A DNA stretch of 64,000 bases from Diplonema papillatum (Eukaryota > Euglenozoa > Diplonemea > Diplonemida > Diplonemidae), in NCBI GenBank assembly GCA_030068145.1, contig JAPJBO010000235.1, forward strand, positions 124,001 through 188,000, given 5' to 3'. A program made the position numbers and the translations under genes. The notes beneath the pieces are model-generated. The model made no database searches and had not been told where the DNA came from. It saw only the letters and a program-made list of their open reading frames with translations. Position 1 is the stretch's first letter, and each line of letters begins with the position of its first letter. Of this stretch, positions 21,974-31,349 are shown piece by piece.

Positions 21974-24910
21974 CCGTAGCGGTGTTTATTATCGGCGGTG
22001 TTAATTATCGTCATGGGTCGAAATGCCGATAAATTACACCGACGGTAATATTTCAGTCACGGGTAGGGTTACGCACTTAGAAGAATTTCGCGTTTTTGGC
22101 ATGCCACGCTCGGGTTATGCTCGCCTGTGGAAGATACTCAGTTTAACTTTCGGATGTACCGAAGGCGCACTTCTGTATCGCTCCATGCCTGCCCACTCAC
22201 GCCTCTGCTTCAAGCGCTTTTGACCTCCTTTTACTCAACCTGCGCGAGGTGTCCCTTGTGAACGGAAAACGAGTAACAGGAACCTGCACCGGAAGAACCA
22301 ACGACGATTGATGGTGGAGGCGAAGAGACGGGTGCCGAAGGCAGCCAAAAGGAAGCGGTGTACAGCAAACGGAAGGCAAACGACAGACAACAGCAGGATC
22401 CGCAAGAACTAATCAGACCCAGGCGTGCATCAACCAGCCCCACGATTCCCTTCCAGCTTTTGTCCAGTTCAACATTCTTCCGAATGCGGTGGTACAGATT
22501 TGTGCTTCCATACCGGATTTCCTACTCATCCTCAGCAGTGAATGCTGCCTGCAAGATGTGTTCAAAGTCTTGCGCTACGCCCGCGATCTCTTCGTCCAAG
22601 TCGGATTCCAGCTGTGTGTCGTCAATGCCTGCTTCCTCAGCAGTCAGTCCTTCGTGACTTGCGACCTCGAGTTCATCCTGCGTAACGATGCCGCTCGAAA
22701 CGAAGCTCAAAGCAATGGCACTTGGTTGAATCTCCCCAAGTGCCTTTTTGAGCCACCTCAAATGGCGGTTTCGCAGTGACCTGACATCCATGTCAAGCTT
22801 CTGAGCCAGTTCCTGCATCGTGTCGTCAAGACATGCGTCGTTACATCCAACCGTCACAAGTGCAACAAAGTGTTGGTGTCCAAAGACAAGGGCAAGAGGA
22901 GAATTGCGGCAACCTGTCGACAAGTAGTCTCGCGGAAGTGTCGCCAGGTCGTAGTATCGCGTAAGAACTCCAAACCGGCGTGTTATTGCCCGCAGGACTA
23001 CAAAAGCAACGAAGCTGGAAAGTCTGTGGCGTTCTTCGAACTTCGAAGACACGCTGCCTTCGAAGAGGCACCGGAGGTTCGCCACTTGCCCCTGCCCCCC
23101 CTCTTCCGCAGACAAGAAATCCTCGTCCGTGACCAGACTCAAAATTTCGAAGGCCGTCTGGTGGGTGGGCACGTCATTTGCGTTTTGTACCCCTCGAGAC
23201 TCGCAGGTCAGTCGGATCGCCTGCAGGGCAAACCATCCGCAGGCGTGGATGTCCTCCTGCAGCCACCACTTGGGGCCCTCAGCGAGCGTTGACGGAGCGT
23301 CGCGAAAGAGGGTAGCAGACACACGGCTTCGCATCTGCAAGCTGTCATAGAGGACGGTCTCGTGGTGGTTGTCAGAAGGTGAGAAGACGATGCTCGATTG
23401 GGCTTCAGGCGCTGGCGGCATGGGTGCGTCGGGGCGGGCGCGTGCCGCACGCCGCTCTTCACGACGGAGCAGCTTTAGAATCTTCTTGCTGTACCACATG
23501 GCGAAAGATGACCGGATAGACCGTTTCAGGATAGCATTGAAGTTGAGGTCAAGCGGTTGCAAGCGACCCGTCCATCCTGCGGGAACGGACACAACCGCAA
23601 CTTTGTTGTCCGACAAGAGCTGCCGAACCCGCTCCGTGGACTGCCCTGTAAACTTGTCGATGACAAGTAGAGCCCACTCATCCTGATTGCGCATGTCGGC
23701 CAAGGCGGGGAGTAAGAGCCGATTAATCCACCTCAAGGTGGTTTGTTCGTTGGCCCAGCGTTTCGGATTGGCACAGAAGTCCCACTTTTCAGGCCGCTGT
23801 GTAACCGGCGGAAATACGCGATGAGTCTTCCCTGCGTAAATGAGCTGTGTGGGGAGAAGTGTGCCAGTGGCAGTCACCGCGAATAGCCCTGTAATGCTCC
23901 GTTTCTCGGAGAGGTGAGCGACGGGTACACGTCTCGAGCCCGACATGGCGTACGTTGATTTCCCCACCGGGACCAGTGGTAGCGCGGTGTGGTCCGCGTT
24001 GACGATAAGGCGCGGGGGAATGCCATGTTGGTCTCGAATCGACTGAATCTCCTCTTGAAACTCTTGCTGTGCGGTGGCGAACGGTTTCGATGCCGTGCTT
24101 ATGCTGGTCGTAGGGGCACGCATCGACCATCCAAGGCCGCGCATGAAGGTCTTGGCCCATTCTCCATTGAGCGACGAGTCGTCTTTTATGCGCTCTGGAT
24201 GGCTGCTTACTTGCACGATACCTCGGGCAATCGCGGACACAGTCAGGCGCGTAACAATTCCGCCTGCTGCTCGCGCTGCACGGACAAGCTGGAGCACGTT
24301 TCTAGTTTCCCTCGTATCCAGTGTCTCTTTGCGGCCTCTCTTGACCTCCCTGAACACTGTATCACCTACGTCAAGCCCACGCGCTCGCTTCTTTTCCCGG
24401 TCTGCCAGGAGTCTGATGTACTCATCGTACATGCTCTTCGCCGTCTGGCGAGTTAGCACCTTCGCGTTTCCTTGCAGGGGGCCATTCCAGTGAACCGCCG
24501 CCTTCGCTGCACCTCTTTGTGCCACTGATTGAGCGATGTGCTCTTTCTCCTCTGCTGACCAGGTTGCTCGCTGCAACGCCGACTTCTCCACCTTTCGCAG
24601 TTCGTCTCCTACTGCTTCCGCAACAGCATTCCCAGCAACTTCCTGCACTGCTCGGCTGATGACCGTTGTTTGGGAGGGAGATGTATGGCTCGCGGTCGAA
24701 ATCGGTGCGAAGCGTTCTCTAGGTCGACAAAACCGCTGCATTTCGCTCACCACCCCACCACCCCTTCCGCGTTTCCTAAGTTGTTTGTAGCTACCGGTCT
24801 TTATTACCGTCGGTGTTAATTATCGTCATGGGTCGAAATGCCGATAAATTACACCGACGGTAATATAGACCGACGGTAATAAAGACCGCCGATAATAAAC
24901 ACCGCTACGG
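21974..24910. mobile_element. Complete pogo/Tigger-like DNA transposon
   Basis: Perfect 26-bp inverted ends begin CCGTAGCGGTGTTTATTA (21974-21999 and 24885-24910) and are flanked by TA on both sides (21972-21973, 24911-24912), the duplication typical of the Tc1/mariner-pogo group. One intact transposase gene lies inside on the minus strand. A 56-bp subterminal sequence is repeated in direct orientation at 21996-22051 and 24811-24866. Intact ends and an intact frame suggest recent activity. Confidence 0.85.
22522..24741 (-). CDS. DDE_1 (pogo/Tigger-like) transposase with cysteine-peptidase-like C-terminal domain
   Basis: The product is 739 residues from the first ATG. It would cut and paste the surrounding element in the nucleus. 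Residues about 55-215 look like the helix-turn-helix DNA-binding part, ending WAKTFMRGLGWSMR. The catalytic core follows: D250 in VNADHTALPL, D362 in LLVIDKFTGQ and D398 in GRLQPLDLNF, spaced D-35-D as in the pogo group, with GSRRVPV and ITGLFAVTATGTLLP between. About 300 residues follow the core, longer than usual for pogo. They contain WWLQEDIHACGWFAL (Q495, C501) and later LVFGHQHFVALVTVG (H622/H624), the Gln-6-Cys...His order of papain-fold peptidases such as Josephin or OTU enzymes. An acidic end (DDTQLESDLDEEIAG) closes it. The transposase call is firm; the peptidase-like reading is inference. Confidence 0.85.
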   Translation of the reverse strand: MQRFCRPRERFAPISTASHTSPSQTTVISRAVQEVAGNAVAEAVGDELRKVEKSALQRATWSAEEKEHIAQSVAQRGAAKAAVHWNGPLQGNAKVLTRQTAKSMYDEYIRLLADREKKRARGLDVGDTVFREVKRGRKETLDTRETRNVLQLVRAARAAGGIVTRLTVSAIARGIVQVSSHPERIKDDSSLNGEWAKTFMRGLGWSMRAPTTSISTASKPFATAQQEFQEEIQSIRDQHGIPPRLIVNADHTALPLVPVGKSTYAMSGSRRVPVAHLSEKRSITGLFAVTATGTLLPTQLIYAGKTHRVFPPVTQRPEKWDFCANPKRWANEQTTLRWINRLLLPALADMRNQDEWALLVIDKFTGQSTERVRQLLSDNKVAVVSVPAGWTGRLQPLDLNFNAILKRSIRSSFAMWYSKKILKLLRREERRAARARPDAPMPPAPEAQSSIVFSPSDNHHETVLYDSLQMRSRVSATLFRDAPSTLAEGPKWWLQEDIHACGWFALQAIRLTCESRGVQNANDVPTHQTAFEILSLVTDEDFLSAEEGGQGQVANLRCLFEGSVSSKFEERHRLSSFVAFVVLRAITRRFGVLTRYYDLATLPRDYLSTGCRNSPLALVFGHQHFVALVTVGCNDACLDDTMQELAQKLDMDVRSLRNRHLRWLKKALGEIQPSAIALSFVSSGIVTQDELEVASHEGLTAEEAGIDDTQLESDLDEEIAGVAQDFEHILQAAFTAEDE

Positions 24911-25305
24911 TAGTTGTGACGAGCCACCCTACTGCCCATCTGCTTTGATCCATATGTGCGACCGTTTAAAAGTTTCCGCGCCTGCGGCGCAGGGCTCCTT
25001 TAAGAAACACAAAACCGCCACAAAAAGAGTTGCTGGATCGGTGTTCCGGAGTTTAACGCTGGTTCAATCGTGCACCAGAGGCGGCACACGCACACAGAAG
25101 CCAAAAGGTGGCTCACCACCACAAAGTATATTCGCTGCGCGGGCAGGTCTCCCCCCACCCGAAGCATCAAGACAGCCTACTGTGCGGGTCGGGCTACAGT
25201 AGGGTCACCGCTGAATGCCGTGTGATTCCCCAAAACCCCGGTTTAGAGCGTAGATTTTCGTCCCAAGGCATCCCTGCTGCCCACGTGTTGGAAAAAAAAA
25301 TTGAC

Positions 25306-25560
25306 CTTACACCGGGTTTTTGGCTGACACCGGGTTTTCCGCTCCAACCCCCAAACTTTTAAAGACTCCTGCCTTATATCCCACTTCAAACAAATTTTGT
25401 GCCCTTATATCCCAAACTGGGATATAAGGGCACAAATTTGTTTTGACAAATTTGAATCGAGGAAAATGCTGGAAAACTTGCCGAGGAGGGGCTTGAACCC
25501 CCGACCACTCACCTTGAAACCCAAGGGTGGTTGGCTCGACCATCCGGATACCTACGGCGA
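25306..25560 (-). repeat. SINE-like repeat: tRNA-like head plus CCCTTATATCCC tail
   Basis: On the minus strand, A-box-like GGATGGTCGAGCC and B-box-like GGGGGTTCAAGCCCC with a T-loop stem (25475-25560) are followed by an inverted array of AAATTTTGTGCCCTTATATC (about 25370-25445) and an ACACCGGGTTTT block. The head/tail order matches 27330-27580. A related tail lies inverted at about 21080-21180. The acceptor stem does not pair, so it is not a functional tRNA. Confidence 0.5.
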
Positions 25561-27069
25561 AAAAGAAAAAAACTTTTCGTCCAGCCGGGTCCCGACGCTG
25601 GACTCCTGTTGCTGTTGCTATTGCCACGTGCATGCGTCCTGTCACGGGCGCACCCCTGCCAGGCGGCCTTGTTCAAACCCTGACCTTGAGTCAGCTCTCG
25701 GTTGATGGACTTCATCCCGCGTTGTCAGTCGTGCTGACTCGCAGCATAGCTGGACAAGCGAAAACTTTGACCACGTGTCAGTCCCGTGCAGCGAACGAAG
25801 GAGGAGAGCGGGCGCGTGCGCTTTGACTCAAAGTTTGAGTGCTCAGACAGGAACAACAGCGAAAGGTGGCGTTTGAGTGCACTGCCATGCTCCACGCTGA
25901 CATTGGCAGTGACATGGAGACATCACGTGTCGCGAGTTGACGCCCACGCCTGGCACGGCGAGCCAAAGCCGAAATCGAACCCGAACCCAGAAGTTCTGAG
26001 GAGTGATGGTGGCAGAACCGAACCCGAAACCGAACCTCAACCCGAAACCGAACCAGTGCCCGATAGCCTCGGATAGGAAACCAAACTCGGAACTGAACCC
26101 AGATTACAAGACAGATGGCCAGAACCGCGGAGGACGGTGGGCTAACAACCCAAGGTGGCGACACAGTCGGACACTGTTGCCGACAGACGGAATCTGCAGC
26201 TCACGCAAGAATGGCTGATTCCTTCCTAAAGTCATCAACTGTCGTTGTGCCCACGCCTGCACCGCAACTGGTTGCACACACACCGGTTGCACGACGGTGG
26301 ACACAGCTTCCTTCACTGCAGGCTTCACTGCGTAAGTGAAATCAGCTGTGACTGTGGCTGACTCGCAGCCGCGTGACAGCGGCGCCTTCACTCCACTGAG
26401 CCAGTAGTCCCGGTCCTGCTGCTGTTCCTTGCTGCAGCTGCTGCTCCATTGTCCAGAGGTAACTGGACCAGGCTCTCCACTCCAGGCACTCGGAGTCGGA
26501 CAGCTATAGCGATACCCTGTGTTCTGGTCCCCGAATCTGGAGGTGAATCCTGCAGACGTGCGGTGGGTGTGCAGTTTACGGCTGCCGCGACACTGTCCGG
26601 TCACTCAGTGACTGACACTGTGACAGTCACAGTGTGACACAGCCTCAACAAGGACAGTGGAGAATGACCGTGGTCACTGGTATGTCAGGCCAAGAAACGG
26701 ATCATGAGTCTGATGAGATCAGTTGTCTCGCCTGACTCTCGGCTGTAGCATCTGGCCAGCTACTACAGTTCTGTCACCGCGATTAGCCCCGAACGTCAGC
26801 GTGGCACGCCGTGACACGCCGCACGGTCAGACGGTGCAGCCAGGCACCTGGCTCTGATGCGGTTCTCTTGAGTACTTGCTTGAGCCTCCCAAGTTGAGGC
26901 ACCCGATCGGGGATCGAGTGTGGCCGCGGTGGCCAGCTTGAAGTTGTGAAACGGTGCAACCAGTCGCTCTGAGGCACCCAGAACGTCTTGAGACGTCTCG
27001 GGTGGGGCACTGAAGCCAGCTCTATGCCTACGGACAAGGAAACACCAAAAACGAATGGAAGGGGCTGGA

Positions 27070-27310
27070 CTGGGTCAAAAATTTTGGTCAAATTTTAGGG
27101 GTCCAAATTTTTGGGGTCGAGAATTTTGGTCGAGATTTTTGGTCCAAATCTTTGGTCGAAATTTTTGGGGTCCAATTTTTGGGGTCGGAATTTTTGGTCG
27201 AAATTTTTGGTCCAAATTTTTGGTCGAGATTTTTGGTCGAATTTTTTGAGTCCAGATTTTTGGTCAAAATCTAGTTGGGCAAAATGTTGGGGCAAATTTT
27301 GGTCGAAAAT
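27070..27310. repeat. TTTTTGGTCGAAA tandem repeat
   Basis: Roughly 17 units of 12-15 bp with the word AATTTTTGGTC alternate with AATTTTTGGGGTC. No gene is seen. Confidence 0.75.
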
Positions 27311-27329
27311 TTTGCCCTCGAATTTTTGG

Positions 27330-27580
27330 ACATTGTGGCCGAGTCAAAGCACGTACGCCACCGGCACCACAGGTGGCCGGTTCGGTTCCCTCAAAAGACT
27401 TTTTACACGACCAAACAAATTTTGTGCCCTTATATCCCACTTCAAACAAATTTTGTGCCCTTATATCCCAGATTGGGATATAAGGGCACAAAATTTGTTT
27501 GAAGTGGGATATAAGGGCACAAAATTTGTTTGAAGTGGGATATAAGGGCACAAATTTGTTTGGGGTGGGATATAAGGGAA
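27330..27580 (+). repeat. SINE-like repeat: tRNA-like head plus TATATCCC palindromic tail
   Basis: The A-box-like TGGCCGAGTCA, a GCCACC/GGTGGC stem and the B-box-like GGTTCGGTTCC (27336-27392) resemble a tRNA-Leu/Ser type. They are followed by five copies, two direct then three inverted, of a 31-bp unit with AAATTTTGTGCCCTTATATC. It has the same organisation as 25306-25560 on the other strand. Confidence 0.5.
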
Positions 27581-27599
27581 ATTTACCTAAAAAAAAAGA

Positions 27600-30500
27600 A
27601 GGCTGGCCCAATCAACTTTCGCCGGTAGAGAAGCCCTGTCCAAAAAGTATTCAACTGCTTCCAGGTCGCTGTCGTTGAAATACTCGGCTGCCGTGCTTTT
27701 TTTTTTAATGGTAACAAGCTTGCTTGTCTGTATCAAAAAGTGTCGGATGGCAGCGTGCTTTGTTAAATCACCACACGCACGCACAAACAAAAGGAGGCTA
27801 GAGGTGGGGAAAACGCGCGACTACAAAGTGGGTCTTTCTTGTTGAACGCGTGCACTGCCACGAAACCGCAGATAAAATACCTGTATAAGTCGATCTTTGA
27901 GTGCGTGAGCTCCTCCGAAGAAAGGTCCATCACACTAGTTCCAAGCTACTTAGCCCGGGTCTCTGGGTCGCGTCCCCATCCTTCTCTTGGTCGCCTGGTC
28001 TTGCATCTTGTTGGTCCGTCCGGGCTGGTCGCTTCGCGCTTCCCTTTCCGTCTTGCATCACCTCGTCTCCACTCCCTGCCGCACGGGCTTTTCCGGTTTG
28101 TGCCACCTGCGACGCGGGCCGCTTAACTGCTCTTCTGCGCGACGACTGCTCTGTACTCGTTGCCTTATCCGCGATTGCCGCTTCTCGTACCGACCGCGCC
28201 TGCCTTTCCTTCCTGTGGTTCGTGCGACTGCAGCACCTCCTTGCGATTTGGGACTTGTGTTGCGATAGCGGGGTGTCCTCGGCATGCCGATGAGTACCAC
28301 ACCAGGGCCGGTCTTTTTGCTACGTGACACCGGAAGGGTCACGTCACTCTTGGCGCGCTTCCGTCGTCGTGCAACTCGTGACGGTTGCAACTGCTGCTGG
28401 TAGCCAGTGAACTTCGGGAAAAGGATTGGCTCTTGAGGACACATGCGGGATTGTCAGAGCGGGTTTAGGTCTGGGCTCAGATTGAGGGTGTGTGGTGCTC
28501 TCGGTGCTACCCGCGGCTCCTGAATTCTTCCAGGCCTTCTTGCACGCATTGTGCCCGCAATGAAGTGTCAGCTTGGAACTGTTACGAACAAGAGGAAACC
28601 AACTGGTTAATTAAACCATCATTTCGCTTCACCACGGCGGTGGCGAGTGGAATGTGACTTCTGCCCAGACAAGTTCGTAGTCAGATCCGGAATCGGAGTC
28701 CTCGTCTTCCGGCACGGCGAGATGCGGCAGTCGTTGAGGGGCGAGCTACGTCGGTGGAGGTGCGTGATCGTCGTGCGACCTGTAGCGGGGGGCCAAGTGT
28801 CACGTCCAAAGCCAGAACCAGAGTCCTCCTTCGAGCTTTCGCAACTGGCAGCCTCTTCAAGCATTTCCTACAAAGCAGGTGCTTATACTTATACAAAAAA
28901 CCCAACAACTAAGTTGTTTCGTTACTGTGACGGAGTCATCGGCGGTTTGCTGCTTATCCCTGGATGCGGATGCAGACTTGCATACTTATTAAAAAACGTG
29001 CGTACCTGGTTCCCGGCGATGCTCACAAATGTCGCAGGCCGCACCAACACGCCCCTCAAAGAAAGTAAAGCAGAGAGCCGCTGAAAAGGCAAGGGGCAGG
29101 TTGCTTGGCTGGCTCGGCTGAAGATCGCGAGTCTTGCTCGGAGCAGTGTTGTCGTGCCAGGGCAGCCAGGCAGGGCAGCGGGTCCCATGTAATTAAAGTT
29201 TTAGCCACATGCAGGTGTGAGGAAACGGAACTGCCCACGTAGGACCTTCTGATCGTGATCATGTGCCAATTTTCCACCTGAAACCACGCCAGGATTTGGA
29301 CTCAGGGTAGTGCGGTCAACGAAAAAGGGAAACTGGAGATTTCGTTGACCGCGGTCAACGAAACTCTAGTTTCCCTTTCTCCTTTTCTCCTGCTCTCGCG
29401 GTGTACGGGTTCTGCGGAAAGGTTCAGGCACGCCCACCTGCTGTTTTTTTTTCTGGTGTCACAGCGGTGTATATCCAATCACTGCACAGTGCACCCTGTC
29501 AGTAACAAAAGAAACGTCGTGAAAAAGCACGTGGACGAAACAGGCATGATAAACGAACCCCCACACACATAAACACCCTCTTCGCAGGCACAGCAATACG
29601 AAGCAGCAGCTGTTAGCAGGCTGTTGCCAGTATGCCTGCTCTTTTCCTCATACCGGCGAGACACACAACATGCTGTGTCTTTTTGGGTTCCTGCCGTCGT
29701 AGCGCGGACGCCATCCGCGGGGACAGAAAGCCAGAAACTCCGTTGTTGCCTTCGCTGTGCAGCGCAAAAAAAAGTGCGAAAAAAAAGAGAACCCATTCAT
29801 GAACGGTCACACGGAGACCCTAAACCCCCGGAACTTCAAGCGAACTTTAACTCTAAACAAAATGCAAAAAAGCTGCCTATGACATGCGCCTGACAAACTC
29901 ACGGCCACACCTGTCCCATGGTCTCACGTCTTGTTTACGGAGTATTCCACGCCGTCCTTTTCTCTATTTCTCATTTTTCCATAGCAGAAGTAGGTGTCAT
30001 GGGGGGCCTTCACGAGGCGACACTGTAATTGAGCTGCGGTCGCCGATCTCCCAACCGCCAGCATCATGTACTTGACGCGACACGGAACGAAGTGCTGCTG
30101 CTGCGGCCAATGGCCTGTGATGGCTGAGTGCACACCTAAACAGGGCTGCATCCTCGTGTTGTAGCCGTGTTGTTCATGGGGGCCGGTCAACCACCTCATC
30201 ACTATATGCACAAACCTTTCGCGACCGTGATCGGACAGTCGGGATTGCCGGGGGCGGGTCTCCATGAACAAGAGAGAAGTAAAGCAAGACCTGCCCCCTG
30301 CGCCTGCGAGCAGCAGTTCGGACACCTCCAGGGCGAAGACACGTCAAGAAGGATGAATCACGATACCTGGGGTCCCCTCGTAAAACTCTTCAGACTGCTG
30401 CCGAGTGATACCCCGGAAGTCACCCTCCCTCCCCCTTCTTCAAACCCAAGAAACATTTTCCCCCTACAACAACCCCCTACAACTAAGATTTGCCTTGTTG

Positions 30501-30770
30501 ATATCTCAGCTCTTCATTTTTGATACCTCAGCCCTTCATTTTTCGTACACCCAAGGAAACTAGATCAGGCCAAGTTAGGCTGGGTTTAGAAAACAAAAGG
30601 AGTGGGTTCACCCAGCCTGGAACCGGCTTGTACACCGCTGCGCTGCTGCGGTGCACTGCATGCTCTACTCTAACCGGGAAACCTCCTGGAACACACAGGG
30701 AACAGAGGTACAAAAACACCCTAACTGTCCCCCTAGTAAAGCAGGAAAATAAACCCAAACGGCAGGGCTT
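27600..30770. other. Repeat-derived intergenic stretch, no gene recognised
   Basis: It contains the second copy of the 19-kb repeat (29220-29420), a solo GGTCACACGGAGACC block (29801-29860), a short inverted piece of the 31112/41993 repeat (about 28838-28885) and the direct/inverted GGTCAACGAAA hairpin near 29308-29365. A basic, Arg-rich frame on the minus strand (28444-28058) has no recognisable domain and is not called. Confidence 0.4.
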
Positions 30771-30772
30771 AC

Positions 30773-31346
30773 GCTCCATGTGTGGAACATGTGGATTCCC
30801 ACACGTTAATTTTTTGCGACTACCAATATTTCTGCATCCCTGGAGACACAGCTAAAAGAACGTTGACATCTGTCTAACCGGAAAACATGCAGGTTAAATC
30901 GCACAACCCAAATTTTTCCCTCACGTGTGCTTCCACGTGTGGATCCACAGGTACCACATGTGCTTTTGGTTCATATTTTCCGCCTTCCACGTGTGGACCC
31001 GCAGGTAGGTCGACATGCAGGGGAGTCTAGGCGGTCGGTCTGACAAGTCGCCAAGGCCGCACAGCCAAGTGTCGCTAAGTCCAGCAGGGGCACATTTTTT
31101 TTTGTATACGCACCTGCTTTGTAGGAATACTTGAGGAGGCTGCCAGCTGCAAAATATCAAAGGAGTGTAGCCCACACGAAACACAGGTGAATCTGGGCTC
31201 AGTGGCGGGCGTAAGCGTTCAACAAAGTGGGTCTTTTTTGTTGAACGGTTGCGCACATATGGGGAAAAGGATTTTTTTAACCTGAAGCGTCCACATGTGG
31301 ACCGCACGTGTTTTTCTCTGAGACCGAAAACGGAGCTTATGCCCTG
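30773..31346. mobile_element. hAT-like MITE, copy 1, carrying a nested repeat
   Basis: The ends are CAGGGCTTACGCTCC and GGAGCTTATGCCCTG. The flanks share CCAAACG. The body carries CACACGTGTGGA palindromes and AAGTCGCCAAGGCCGCACAG, all found again in the copy at 39564-39889. The extra length is explained by an insertion at about 31112-31250 (next entry). Confidence 0.6.
31112..31250 (+). repeat. Dispersed repeat nested in the MITE, copy 1
   Basis: Starts TTTGTAGGAATACTTGAGGA and runs to GTTCAACAAAGTGGGTC. A second copy is at 41993-42128, and a short inverted piece lies at about 28838-28885. It is absent from the sister MITE at 39564, so it inserted later. Confidence 0.65.
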
Positions 31347-31349
31347 TCC

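Noticed and set aside
28058-28444. Basic minus-strand protein
   Set aside because: Arg-rich low complexity without recognisable motifs; the opposite strand is equally open.
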